Below are positions 1 through 8,013 of a stretch of DNA of 33,318 bases, piece after piece (positions within the stretch are counted from its first letter, which is position 1; the number at the start of each line of letters is the position of its first letter). The stretch is from Thiohalocapsa sp. (GTDB taxonomy: Bacteria; Pseudomonadota; Gammaproteobacteria; Chromatiales; Chromatiaceae). Made by a program: the position numbers and the translations under genes. The DNA lies in assembly GCA_021736785.1 (NCBI GenBank), contig JAIPFF010000058.1, positions 1 to 33,318 of the forward strand, read 5' to 3'. Under the pieces are notes generated by a model that saw only the letters and a program-made list of their open reading frames with translations, ran no database searches and was not told the DNA's origin.

Positions 1-1
1 G

Positions 2-391
2 ACGCCGCCGTCCGCCCCGCCGCCGACCGCGGGGGTCGCCCCCGCAGTCGCGCCGACAGGGGCCGCGGCAACGAGCTCCCGTGCGCTGGCGCCGGTCTCA
101 TCCCTCGACACCGGCACGACATCCGCCGCGCCCGTCGGTACCGTGCAGATAGATCGCCAGGCGGCCGAAGCCGAGCGCAACGACATGCTGGTGCTGAGCC
201 AGTCCACCCGCAAAGGTCTTTGGGCCTACTATGCCGAGGACTATGCCCGCGAGCAGGGCTGTCGGGTCGGCGACCGCGGCGCGGTCCTGCTGCAGGAAAC
301 CGTCGAGTATGAGCTGCACGAGGTCGAGTGCATCGACGCGCCGAATCGCCTGCTGCGCTGCCAGGGAGGCGTCTGCCGGGCAATGCGTTGA
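2..391 (+). CDS. Partial exported/linker protein with C-terminal four-cysteine module (5' end outside window)
   Basis: The reading frame is open from the first bases and ends at TGA 389-391, so the N-terminus lies outside the window. The first ~47 visible residues are an Ala/Pro/Thr-rich low-complexity linker, followed by a compact ~65-residue C-terminal module containing GLWAYYAEDYAREQGC and four cysteines spaced C-X22-C-X9-C-X4-C. The same module with identical cysteine spacing closes the next gene, which begins 4 bases after this stop, so the two are probably co-transcribed paralogues. The even cysteine number and the signal peptide on the neighbour suggest a periplasmic, disulfide-bonded domain (inference). 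I do not recognise the family and assign no function. An internal ATG at 143 would give only 82 residues and would drop the linker; I prefer the open frame. Confidence 0.6.
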   Translation, partial: TPPSAPPPTAGVAPAVAPTGAAATSSRALAPVSSLDTGTTSAAPVGTVQIDRQAAEAERNDMLVLSQSTRKGLWAYYAEDYAREQGCRVGDRGAVLLQETVEYELHEVECIDAPNRLLRCQGGVCRAMR

Positions 392-395
392 GCGC

Positions 396-1283
396 ATGGA
401 TCGCCGGCCGAGCGTGCCGGACTGCGCCCGCGCTGCAGCGCACGCAACGCGGAGGCGCTTGGGCTTCCGGCGGCATCTCGGCGCTGCGCTGCTGCTCGCC
501 GCCGCGCTGGCGGGCTTGCCGCGGGCGGGGACCGGCGAACCGGGCGAGCGACCGGGCGTCTTCCTCGAAGGCGCCAATGTGCCGCGGGCCAAAGCGTTGG
601 CGCTCGACAGCGCGCTGGAGAAGGGCTGGCACGTCGCGGAAGCGGGACGCGGTCATGCCGTTTTCGAGACCATACTGGACGAGCCCGCCGGACGCGGGCC
701 GCCGAACGCGCTACCCCCGGAACAGACGCTGCTGCGGATTCGCGCGGATTTCATTCAGACGCCGGCCGGCGTCAATGCCTATTTGTACGCCGAGGAACGA
801 TGGTACCGCGGCACGTCCAAAGAGTGGATCTCCGATATCACGGCCGACTATCGGGATCATCTCGCGGGCGCCCTGGACTCTCTGCGAGCACGATGGAAAG
901 GCATCGCGCGCGAACCGCCGAGCATCGTCACCGTGACGCCGGCGACCGCGGCGCTGACCGGCTCGGACCCGGTCCCCACAGCGCGCGAGCATTCAGCGAG
1001 CATGCCCGCCTCGGCGAATATCGCACCGTCGACGGCCGCAGAAGATACCGGCGCAATGCCGATCCCGAGGGACGACGCTGCCGCGGCGAGCAGGGGTGTG
1101 GAGGTCGGCACTTGGGCCTACGAGGCGGAGCAGCTCGCCGCACAGCATGGCTGCGCCGTTGCCGACACCGGCGCCGAGCTGCACGCGCGGGATCAGTTCG
1201 GAGAAGTGCACCGAGTCCCCTGTCGCGGCGGCGGCGCGATATTGATCCGCTGCGATCGCGAGCGCTGCAGTGTGGGACGATAG
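396..1283 (+). CDS. Predicted exported protein with C-terminal four-cysteine module
   Basis: A 295-residue protein read from ATG 396, 4 bases after the preceding stop. A basic N-terminus (RRRLGFRRHLG) followed by a hydrophobic stretch (GAALLLAAALAGLP, about residues 29-42) looks like a signal peptide, so the protein is probably periplasmic. Residues ~55-165 form a mixed alpha/beta region (GVFLEGANVPRAKALALDSA, later LLRIRADFIQ and YAEERWYRGTSKEW). Then comes an Ala/Thr/Pro linker and a C-terminal module with GTWAYEAEQLAAQHGC. Its four cysteines have the same C-X22-C-X9-C-X4-C spacing as in the upstream gene. The frame stays open upstream of ATG 396, but that part overlaps the previous gene and reads as shadow. 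Family and function not recognised. Confidence 0.7.
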   Translation: MDRRPSVPDCARAAAHATRRRLGFRRHLGAALLLAAALAGLPRAGTGEPGERPGVFLEGANVPRAKALALDSALEKGWHVAEAGRGHAVFETILDEPAGRGPPNALPPEQTLLRIRADFIQTPAGVNAYLYAEERWYRGTSKEWISDITADYRDHLAGALDSLRARWKGIAREPPSIVTVTPATAALTGSDPVPTAREHSASMPASANIAPSTAAEDTGAMPIPRDDAAAASRGVEVGTWAYEAEQLAAQHGCAVADTGAELHARDQFGEVHRVPCRGGGAILIRCDRERCSVGR

Positions 1284-1428
1284 AGCCGTGGGCCGCACCC
1301 TTCGAGTCACCGGACCACGGCCCGTCGGATCCGGCGGCAGGCATCCCCCTGCGGCTGCGGCGGCCCGCCAGCAGCGCTCGCCGATGCGCCGCAGCACTCG
1401 GCAGCGCGCAACCGGCGCGACACCCGAG

Positions 1429-1575
1429 TCAGTGATCGCGGGGGTCGCGATCGTGCGGATCGGGGTCGTCGTCGTTGGCATTACGACTGCTTTTTCCCGC
1501 CAGAAACAAACCGGCCAAGCCGAGACCGGCCAGCAGCAACAACGAGAAGGCGATCAGGATGCCTGCAAAGTTCAC
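1429..1575 (-). CDS. Small single-pass membrane protein (48 aa)
   Basis: A short minus-strand frame starting with GTG at 1575 and ending with TGA at 1429. A GGAG-type ribosome binding site lies 8 bases upstream of the GTG. The product starts VNFAGILIAFSLLLLAGLGL, continues with a hydrophobic AGLFLAG segment, and ends in a very polar Asp/His/Arg tail (NANDDDPDPHDRDPRDH). That is the classic layout of a one-helix inner-membrane microprotein with a charged cytoplasmic tail. It stands alone, between the exported-protein pair and the divergently placed PDC-sensor gene. No family is recognised. The call rests on the RBS, the clear amphipathic division of the sequence and the absence of a better gene on either strand. 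Confidence 0.5.
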   Translation of the reverse strand: MNFAGILIAFSLLLLAGLGLAGLFLAGKSSRNANDDDPDPHDRDPRDH

Positions 1576-1683
1576 CGCGCTTACTCCGAATCAGTTTCGC
1601 TATCCTCAGTTTAGCGGCACCGCGTCCGCCGCGCGGATACCGATTCCACCGACCCGCGGGTCGGATGCAGGCGAGCCATCCCG

Positions 1684-2628
1684 ATGACCAGCGATCTCAA
1701 GACCAGCGTGGCGCGCCAGCGGCTCGCCCTGTTCAACATGCTCGTCGAGCCCATGACGTTCGTCGCCGGGCGCTGCGCGGCCGTCTGGGGCGATCGGGAA
1801 GCACTCGACGGCGTGCTGGCGCAGGCGCTGGCCTCGGTCCCCCACTGCCGTTATCTGTACGCCCTCGATAACGGTGCCGTGCAGATCACCTCGAACGCCG
1901 CCGCACAAGGGTTGATCGCAGCGGACTTCGGCCGCGACCGCTCCAGGCGGCCATACATGCGCGAGACTATTCCCGATCACGGTCTGCTGCTGTCCGAGGC
2001 CTACATCAGCCTGCGCGCCAAACGCCCCTCGCTGACCGCGGTACAGCGTATCGAGCGCGCCGGCGAGCACATCGGCTACCTCGGTGCCGACTTCGACCTG
2101 CGTGATCTGCCGCTGACGCGGCGCATTTACCGCGAGCCGAACCGATGGCAGCAGCTCAAGGGCGACCCCGCCATTCGCGGCTCCCTGTTCGAGCAACAGC
2201 GAGTGGAAAGCCTGATGGACCGCAACATCGACGATGTGTTGACGGTGCTGGAAGAATTACTGACGGTCAGCGGCGTGTTCCACTGCAAGATCCATTTCTC
2301 GAGCAGCCGATCGACGATCTGGTTGATCGACGACCCGTTTCGCTATCGCATTCTCGGCTACGAAGCCCTGGCCGACCCCGACGTCTGCCTCGCCTACCCG
2401 CACCAGCCCTACCCCGCGGATGCCGACATTCCGGCCGCCGATATCCGACCGATCCTGGACGGCTTTCGCCGCCTGCGTTATGCCGATGAGGTGATCTATC
2501 TGCGCTCGGGCTCGCTGAACATCTTCAACGGCATGGTCAGTCTGAACTTCTCCTGTGACGGCTCGCACTATCTGCCGCACCGGGAGTTTCTCGACGCCGA
2601 CTCACCGTTCTGGCAAAGCATCAACTGA
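1684..2628 (+). CDS. PDC-sensor domain protein without output domain
   Basis: A 314-residue soluble protein. Residues ~55-150 look like a PDC/Cache ligand-sensing fold: YLYALDNGAVQITS, then GRDRSRRPYM and GLLLSEAYISLRAKRPSLTA, the typical 'xDRxxRPYf...lSepYis' pattern, ending with GYLGADFDLRDLP. The remaining half (DDVLTVLEELLTVSGVFHCKIHFSS and onwards) may be a second sensor-like or GAF-like fold. No transmembrane helix, kinase, cyclase or HAMP domain is visible, so any partner must be encoded elsewhere. In known families PDC domains usually sit outside the membrane in chemoreceptors and histidine kinases; a stand-alone cytoplasmic version is less common. ATG 1684 is the first start in frame and leads directly into the conserved region. 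Confidence 0.75.
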   Translation: MTSDLKTSVARQRLALFNMLVEPMTFVAGRCAAVWGDREALDGVLAQALASVPHCRYLYALDNGAVQITSNAAAQGLIAADFGRDRSRRPYMRETIPDHGLLLSEAYISLRAKRPSLTAVQRIERAGEHIGYLGADFDLRDLPLTRRIYREPNRWQQLKGDPAIRGSLFEQQRVESLMDRNIDDVLTVLEELLTVSGVFHCKIHFSSSRSTIWLIDDPFRYRILGYEALADPDVCLAYPHQPYPADADIPAADIRPILDGFRRLRYADEVIYLRSGSLNIFNGMVSLNFSCDGSHYLPHREFLDADSPFWQSIN

Positions 2629-2704
2629 CCGCACGCGCGACCGCTGGCCGCGATTTTGCGCATTGTCATTGGCAAGCCGCTGTCTCGACGCAGAAAATCG
2701 CGCC

Positions 2705-3310
2705 ATGAATAAGCTCATCCGTTTGCGCAATTTTCACCGGCTCTTGCTGATCCTGGTACTGTCCTGGGCGGTGCTCGGCGTTGGCTGCGACCGCACTCCG
2801 GACGTGCAGCAGCAGGGCATGCAGCTGTTGCAGGTCGCCGAGCAGGGGGACATCTCGGCGCTCGACGCGCTGCTGCGCAGCAATGCGCACGCCGATTTTC
2901 GCGACAGCTGCGATTGGACGCCGCTGATGAAAGCGGCCAACAACGGACACACGGAAGCAGTGCGGCGCCTGCTCTCGGCCGGTGCCGAGGCCGATGCCGC
3001 CGACAAGGGCGGCTATACGTCGCTGCTGCTGGCCGCGTCGAATAATCACGCGGAAATCGTCGAGGTACTGCTGAGTCGAGGCGCCATGATCGACGCCCGC
3101 GAGCAGACCCAAGGCTACACACCGCTGATCTGGGCGGCCCACCGCGGGCATGCAGACACCGTCCGCACGCTGCTGGCGCACGGTGCCGACACCACACTGC
3201 CGGATTTCGCCGGTCGCACCGCGGCCGATCACGCCGCGGCCGAGGGCCGCGCCGACATCTCCGCCATGCTGCAGCCGTCGCCGACCTCTGCCGACACGGC
3301 GGCGCGATAG
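2705..3310 (+). CDS. Ankyrin-repeat lipoprotein
   Basis: A 201-residue protein from ATG 2705. The N-terminus has a basic start, a hydrophobic segment (LLLILVLSWAV) and a lipobox VLGVGC with the lipidated cysteine at residue 28, so it should be a membrane-anchored lipoprotein. The rest is an ankyrin array of roughly four repeats, for example DWTPLMKAANNGHTEAVRRL, GYTSLLLAASNNHAEIVEVL, GYTPLIWAAHRGHADTVRTL and GRTAADHAAAEGRADI. Ankyrin repeats bind other proteins; the partner here is unknown. The frame is open further upstream but that part overlaps the end of the PDC-sensor gene, and the lipobox fixes the start. It precedes bolA on the same strand with a 100-base gap. Confidence 0.85.
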   Translation: MNKLIRLRNFHRLLLILVLSWAVLGVGCDRTPDVQQQGMQLLQVAEQGDISALDALLRSNAHADFRDSCDWTPLMKAANNGHTEAVRRLLSAGAEADAADKGGYTSLLLAASNNHAEIVEVLLSRGAMIDAREQTQGYTPLIWAAHRGHADTVRTLLAHGADTTLPDFAGRTAADHAAAEGRADISAMLQPSPTSADTAAR

Positions 3311-3410
3311 GGTTCACGCCGCGCTCCGTGGCCGCGGCCCTTGCCGCAGTCCGCCCCGGCCCTAATCTTCAGCGGACGCCAACAACACCGTCCCGGGATC
3401 GGGGTTCGCA

Positions 3411-3725
3411 ATGAGTCGAAAGCAGAGAATCGAGCAGGCCATCACCGACGGCCTGCAGCCGATGCACCTCGAGGTCATCGACGAGAGCCACATGCACAAC
3501 GTGCCTGCCGGCGCCGAATCGCATTTCAAGTTGCTCGTGGTCAGCGAACAGTTCGCCGACCAGAAGCTGATCGGCCGCCACCGCCGCGTCAACGCGCTGC
3601 TGCGCGAAGAGCTCGACGGCGGCATGCATGCGCTGGCGATTCACGCATGGACGCCGCAGGAATGGTTCGAAAAAGGCGGCAGCGCGCCGCAATCGCCGCA
3701 ATGCATGGGCGGCGCGAAGGCCTGA
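3411..3725 (+). CDS. bolA: BolA family protein
   Basis: A 104-residue protein of the BolA/IbaG class, the usual size. The conserved fold is clear: an N-terminal helix (RIEQAITDGLQPMHLEVIDE), the HMHNVPAGAESHFKLLVVS strand-loop region, and the helix with the family signature LIGRHRRVNALLREEL followed by HALAIHAWTPQEW. BolA proteins work with monothiol glutaredoxins in iron-sulfur cluster trafficking and influence morphology and stress responses. No glutaredoxin gene is adjacent here. A T-rich stretch directly after the stop looks like a transcription terminator, so this gene probably ends its transcription unit. Confidence 0.92.
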   Translation: MSRKQRIEQAITDGLQPMHLEVIDESHMHNVPAGAESHFKLLVVSEQFADQKLIGRHRRVNALLREELDGGMHALAIHAWTPQEWFEKGGSAPQSPQCMGGAKA

Positions 3726-3739
3726 AGCCGGCTTTTTTT
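3718..3739 (+). terminator. Candidate terminator after bolA
   Basis: A GC-rich segment with short self-complementarity (AAGCCGGCTT) runs straight into seven T residues at 3733-3739, a few bases after the bolA stop. The stem is short, so the call rests mainly on the T tract and the position. Confidence 0.4.
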
Positions 3740-3993
3740 CTTCCTATTCACCAGTCTTCCGATGCACGGGGCGTCGCACGCGCGCGCCACGAGCGGGGCA
3801 GCCAGGCGCGCTGGCCGGCCCGCCCGACGCAAAGCTCCGCGCGGTTTCCAGCGCAACCGTGTTGAAGCAGCGACTCCGGCCGCCGCGGCCGCGAAGACCA
3901 CCCACCGGCTGCCCGCGGCCGTCGCTTGGACCCGGCCGCGAGCGCTTGCCGCCCGGCAGTGCGCGCACCCGCGCACCGCCGGAACCGGCGCCC

Positions 3994-5349
3994 TCAAGCT
4001 GCCTTCATCGCCGCCTCGTTGGCGAAAAACTCCTTGGTGATTTTGAACACCACCGGACTCAGCAGCAGCAAAGCCACCAGGTTCGGGATCGCCATCAGTG
4101 CGTTCAGGGTATCGGCCAGCAGCCAGACGAAGTCCAGATGCACGATGGCCCCCACCGGAATCGCCAGCACCCACAAGATCCGGAACGGAATGATGGCCTT
4201 GATGCCGAATAGATACTCCACGCAGCGTTCGCCATAGACGCTCCACCCCAGGATGGTCGTAAACGCAAACAGCGCGAGTCCGAGCGAGACCACGTAAGCG
4301 CCCGCGCCCGGCAGTTCCTGACCGAAGGCCATCGCGGACAGGCTGGCACCGTTCTCGCCGCTGGTCCACGCCCCCGAGATGACGATGACCAGCCCGGTGA
4401 TGCTGCAGATGATGATGGTATCGATGAACGTACCGAGCATCGCTACCGTGCCCTGCCGCACCGGGCTGTCCGTCTCGGCCGCGGCGTGGGCAATCGGCGC
4501 GCTGCCGAGCCCGGCCTCGTTCGAAAAAATGCCGCGGGCGACACCCATCTGGATCGCGATCATCACCGAGGCACCGGCAAAGCCGCCGACACCGGCGGTC
4601 GGCGTAAACGCCGCATTGACGATGGTCGAGAATGCCGCCGGGATCTCGCCGACGTTGAGCGCGAGCACCACCAGTCCCGCGAGCAGATAAGCGAAGGCCA
4701 TGAACGGAACCAGCTTGCCGGCCACCTGCGCAATCCAGCGGATGCCGCCGATCAGAACCAGCCCGACCAGCACCGCCATGACGACGCCGGTTGTCCAGAC
4801 CGGCACGCCGAACTTGGAATCGAGCGCGTCGGCCACCGAATTCGCCTGCACCGTATTGCCGATACCGAAGCCCGCCATGGCACCGAAAATCGCGAACGCC
4901 GTCGCCAGCCAGAGCCACTTGGGACCGAGGCCGTTTCTGATGTAGTACATCGGGCCGCCGACGTGGTTATTGTTGTCGTCGACCTCGCGGTAACGCACCG
5001 CCAGCACGGCCTCGGCATACTTGGTCGCCATGCCCACCAAGGCCGTCATCCACATCCAGAACAGCGCCCCCGGGCCGCCGATGGCAATGGCCGTACCGAC
5101 ACCCGCGATATTGCCGGTGCCGATCGTTGCCGACAGAGATGTCATCAATGCATTGAACGGCGTGATGTCGCCCTGCCCCTGCTCCCGGCGCCCCTTCCAC
5201 AGCATGCGAAAGCCATAGCCGAGCTTGCGCAGCGGCAAAGCCTTCAACGCGATGGATAGGTATAAGCCGGTGCCCAGGATCAGGACCAGCATCGGCGGCC
5301 CCCAGACCAGACCGTTGACGTAGCCGATAGCGTCAGAGATCAATTCCAC
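3994..5349 (-). CDS. Sodium:alanine (AGCS family) symporter
   Basis: A 451-residue polytopic membrane protein of the alanine or glycine:cation symporter family. Family signatures include TGLYLSIALKALPLRKLGYG, SATIGTGNIAGVGTAIAIGGPGA, the GGPMYYIRNGLG loop and SNEAGLGSAPIAHAAAETDS. Length and the ~11 hydrophobic segments match typical members. It imports alanine or glycine with Na+ at the inner membrane (family knowledge). ATG 5349 has a GGGGAGAGG ribosome binding site just upstream. The gene lies 160 bases downstream of the AAA+ regulator on the same strand, so it could be under its control, but nothing in the sequence proves that. Confidence 0.9.
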   Translation of the reverse strand: MELISDAIGYVNGLVWGPPMLVLILGTGLYLSIALKALPLRKLGYGFRMLWKGRREQGQGDITPFNALMTSLSATIGTGNIAGVGTAIAIGGPGALFWMWMTALVGMATKYAEAVLAVRYREVDDNNNHVGGPMYYIRNGLGPKWLWLATAFAIFGAMAGFGIGNTVQANSVADALDSKFGVPVWTTGVVMAVLVGLVLIGGIRWIAQVAGKLVPFMAFAYLLAGLVVLALNVGEIPAAFSTIVNAAFTPTAGVGGFAGASVMIAIQMGVARGIFSNEAGLGSAPIAHAAAETDSPVRQGTVAMLGTFIDTIIICSITGLVIVISGAWTSGENGASLSAMAFGQELPGAGAYVVSLGLALFAFTTILGWSVYGERCVEYLFGIKAIIPFRILWVLAIPVGAIVHLDFVWLLADTLNALMAIPNLVALLLLSPVVFKITKEFFANEAAMKAA

Positions 5350-5508
5350 GCGCCTCTCCCCTTGGTCTGTCGATTTTGGTTTGACGAAGGGCGGTAATAT
5401 ACACGCGCAGGTCGGCCGCGCTCACGCCGATCGGCGATCCGTTTCGCCGGCATGCGTAGGGTTGAGCCAATTGAGGACGGGCACGCCGCAAGAGGCGGCG
5501 GTGCGTGC

Positions 5509-6402
5509 CTAGGCGTTGATCACATGCTTTCGCATCCGGTAGAGCAATGTGTCGCGACTCAGGCCGAGCAGCCGCGCCGCGCGGCTCTTATTGCCGGCGG
5601 CCATCGTCAGTGCTTGCCGAATCGCTTCGACCTCGAGTTGCTCCAGGTCGATGCCCGTGGCGGGCAGGCGGAAGCCGAGATCGTTGCCGGAAGGCGCCTC
5701 CGCGCCGCGGATCTCCGCGGGCAGATTGGCCGGCGTGATATCGCTGCCGGGCAGCAGAATGACCATACGCTCGCAGACATTGCGCAGCTCGCGCAGATTG
5801 CCGGGCCAGCCGTAGCGCTTCATCTGCCGCAGCGCCGACACCTTCAAGCGCGGTACCTCCAAGTCATACTCCGCCGCCGCCGTGGACAGGAAATGCTCCG
5901 CCAGCAGCCCGATGTCGCCGACGCGCTCACGCAGCGGCGGCAGTTCCAGCGGCACCACACAGAGTCGATGATAGAGATCGCGCCGAAAATGCCCCGCTTG
6001 CACGGCCTCGGCGAGGTCGCGGCTCGTTGCGGCCACCACCCGCAGCGCGGAATGCGGCCCTTCGGCATGCAGCGTCTCCAGGCAGCGCAGCAGATCGGCT
6101 TGGCCACGCTCGGTCAGCTCGGCGACCTCGTCGAGGAACAGGGTCCCGTAGCCGGTGCCTTCGGCGCAAAGTGCGGGAACATCGGGGGCACTGTCGAGAC
6201 CCGCGCAATGCACGCGCACGAACTTGCCCGTCGCGCGCGGACTCCAGCGGTGCAGGCTGCGCGCAAGGACTTCCTTGCCGCTGCCGCTCTCGCCGATCAA
6301 TAGGACATTTGCGTCGGTGGCCGCGACGACCTTGGCCGCCTTCAACAAGCGTTTGAGCTCGGGATCCTGCCCGATCAGAGCTTGTTCGCTTTGCTTGGTC
6401 AT
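5509..6402 (-). CDS. AAA+/Fis-type regulator lacking the GAFTGA sigma-54 loop
   Basis: A 297-residue protein with the architecture of a NtrC-like enhancer binding protein but no receiver domain. Walker A GESGSGKE is at residues 37-44, Walker B TLFLDE around 87-92, sensor region VVAATSRDL around 122-130, arginine-finger region FRRDLYHRL around 129-137, and GWPGNLREL at 178-186. A Fis-type helix-turn-helix (NKSRAARLLGLSRDTLLYRM) closes the protein. Between FVRVHC and TLFLDE there are only ~20 residues where NtrC-type proteins have ~40, and the GAFTGA loop that touches sigma-54 is absent. The protein therefore probably does not activate sigma-54 promoters in the usual way. I chose the ATG at 6402 because a GAGAGGGAG ribosome binding site precedes it; an in-frame ATG at 6426 would add eight residues. 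Confidence 0.85.
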   Translation of the reverse strand: MTKQSEQALIGQDPELKRLLKAAKVVAATDANVLLIGESGSGKEVLARSLHRWSPRATGKFVRVHCAGLDSAPDVPALCAEGTGYGTLFLDEVAELTERGQADLLRCLETLHAEGPHSALRVVAATSRDLAEAVQAGHFRRDLYHRLCVVPLELPPLRERVGDIGLLAEHFLSTAAAEYDLEVPRLKVSALRQMKRYGWPGNLRELRNVCERMVILLPGSDITPANLPAEIRGAEAPSGNDLGFRLPATGIDLEQLEVEAIRQALTMAAGNKSRAARLLGLSRDTLLYRMRKHVINA

Positions 6403-6478
6403 GACTCCCTCTCGATCGCAGCGCAAGCCTGGAAACGGCGGCAGGCACAGCGATGAATTTATCTATCATCGGATAAAA

Positions 6479-7159
6479 CTATTGTATCCCCGTCGACATC
6501 AGGGTGAATAGCCCGAGCGCGGCCACGGTCAGACCGCCCACCGTCCGCGGGGCGCGGCGTCCGGCGAAAATCCGCAAACGCCCGGCCAGAAATCCGGCCC
6601 CGAGCAAGACCGGCAGGGTACCGAGGCCGAACAGACCCATGTAAACTGCACCGCCAACCGCGCTGGATTGAGCAGGTGCGGCGATCAGCATCGCGTAGAC
6701 CAGCCCACAGGGCAGCCATCCCCAAACGCTGCCGTAAAGCAGGGCGCGCCAGGGCGTCGCGACCGGCAGCAACGCCCTGCCGAGCGGCTCCAATCGACGC
6801 CAGAGCGGATCGCCGACGCGCTCCACCAGCGCCAGGACAGGAAGCCAGCCGGCAATGTAGAGCCCGATCGCCACGGTCACGACAGCTGCCAGCATGCGCA
6901 GCAGCCATACCGCCCAGCCGCCGCCGTCGACCGCCAAGACGACCGCACCGAGCCAGCCGAATACGGCTCCCGCCAGCGCGTAGCTCAAGACCCGGCCGAG
7001 GTTGTAGGCGAGCAAGTATGCAAGCAACAGCGGCGCGGACGCGCGGGCATGCGCAGGTAGCGTGAAAGTCAGCGCGCCGATGATGCCGCCGCACATGCCG
7101 AGGCAGTGCAGCGCGCTCAGCAGACCGACGACCGGGGCGATGAGGTAGGCGGTATTCAA
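6479..7159 (-). CDS. SafE/TauE-like membrane protein with HCxGMCGG motif
   Basis: A 226-residue inner-membrane protein with about six hydrophobic segments. The N-terminal motif HCLGMCGG (residues 18-25) and the later VWGWLPCGLVYAML segment are hallmarks of the 'sulfite exporter TauE/SafE' subgroup related to the DsbD transmembrane domain. Members with this motif are often found beside cbb3 oxidase maturation genes and are thought to handle metal or reducing equivalents; despite the name, sulfite export is unproven for this subgroup. No oxidase genes are in this window. It is divergent from exbB and is followed 76 bases later by the AAA+ regulator on the same strand. Confidence 0.82.
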   Translation of the reverse strand: MNTAYLIAPVVGLLSALHCLGMCGGIIGALTFTLPAHARASAPLLLAYLLAYNLGRVLSYALAGAVFGWLGAVVLAVDGGGWAVWLLRMLAAVVTVAIGLYIAGWLPVLALVERVGDPLWRRLEPLGRALLPVATPWRALLYGSVWGWLPCGLVYAMLIAAPAQSSAVGGAVYMGLFGLGTLPVLLGAGFLAGRLRIFAGRRAPRTVGGLTVAALGLFTLMSTGIQ

Positions 7160-7198
7160 TCACAGACACTCGACAAAAGACGTTCGGGAGCAGCTCCG

Positions 7199-7636
7199 TT
7201 GGATTTTCTGAAGGCCTATCTGGACTACGCGATCATCGGCGTACTGGGCTTCATGAGCTTCGTCATGATCGCATATGTGATCGAGCGCTACGTTTATCTC
7301 GCGCGCGTCGACACCGGCGCATTCGAGAATGCGCACGACCTCGACATCGCGCTGACGCGCCACCTGACCGTGATCGCCACCATCGGCGCGAACGCCCCCT
7401 ACGTGGGTCTACTCGGCACCGTACTCGGCATTCTGATCACCTTCCACGACATCGGTCAGGGCGGCAGTCTCGAGACCGGCAGCATCATGCTCGGCCTGGC
7501 GCTGGCGCTGAAGGCAACGGCGCTCGGGCTGGTCGTGGCGATTCCGGCGATCATCTTTTACAACGCCCTGCTGCGGCGCGTGGAAGTCCTGACCGCGCGC
7601 TGGAAATCGCAGCGTCTGAGGGACGGCGCGCAATGA
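7199..7636 (+). CDS. exbB: ExbB/TolQ-family proton channel subunit
   Basis: A compact 145-residue ExbB. I start it at TTG 7199, which has a GGGAG sequence ~9 bases upstream; an in-frame ATG at 7106 lies inside the divergent gene and adds a non-conserved segment. There are three hydrophobic helices: YAIIGVLGFMSFVMIAYVIE near the start, then the MotA/TolQ/ExbB signature IATIGANAPYVGLLGTVLGI, and LALKATALGLVVAIPAIIFY. ExbB forms the inner-membrane channel that, with ExbD, harnesses proton flow to energise TonB. Its stop overlaps the exbD start (ATGA), showing translational coupling. Confidence 0.9.
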   Translation: MDFLKAYLDYAIIGVLGFMSFVMIAYVIERYVYLARVDTGAFENAHDLDIALTRHLTVIATIGANAPYVGLLGTVLGILITFHDIGQGGSLETGSIMLGLALALKATALGLVVAIPAIIFYNALLRRVEVLTARWKSQRLRDGAQ

Positions 7637-8013
7637 AGCGAATGGACAGCATCAACGTCATCCCCTTCATCGACATCATGCTGGTGCTGCTTGCCGTCGT
7701 TCTGGCCACGGCGACATTCATCGCCGAGGGCCGGCTCGATATCGCGCTGCCCGAGGCCGAGCAACGCCCGGGCGAGGCACCCGCGGCGCCGGTCGAGATC
7801 GCCATCGATGCCGGCGGCGCGCTCTACTTCGACGCCGTGCCGATCGACCTCGATGACCTCGAGGCAAGGCTCGATCGCCTGGACACCGCCACCGCGGTTG
7901 CGCTGCGGGTCGACAAGACCGCCGAGTTCGGCGCGTTCGTTTCCGTGATCGACCTGCTGCGGGCGCGGGGACTCGAGCGGCTCAACATCACCACCCGCAC
8001 CCCTCGGCCGTGA
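7633..8013 (+). CDS. exbD: ExbD/TolR-family biopolymer transport protein
   Basis: A 126-residue protein with the ExbD N-terminal signature INVIPFIDIMLVLLAVVLAT, which carries the essential membrane aspartate in the single transmembrane helix, followed by a periplasmic domain (PVEIAIDAGGALYFDAVPID and a C-terminal alpha/beta region). With ExbB and TonB it makes the energy-transducing complex. The ATG overlaps the exbB stop by four bases and its own stop overlaps the GTG start of tonB by four bases, so the three subunits are tightly coupled. Confidence 0.93.
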   Translation: MKRMDSINVIPFIDIMLVLLAVVLATATFIAEGRLDIALPEAEQRPGEAPAAPVEIAIDAGGALYFDAVPIDLDDLEARLDRLDTATAVALRVDKTAEFGAFVSVIDLLRARGLERLNITTRTPRP

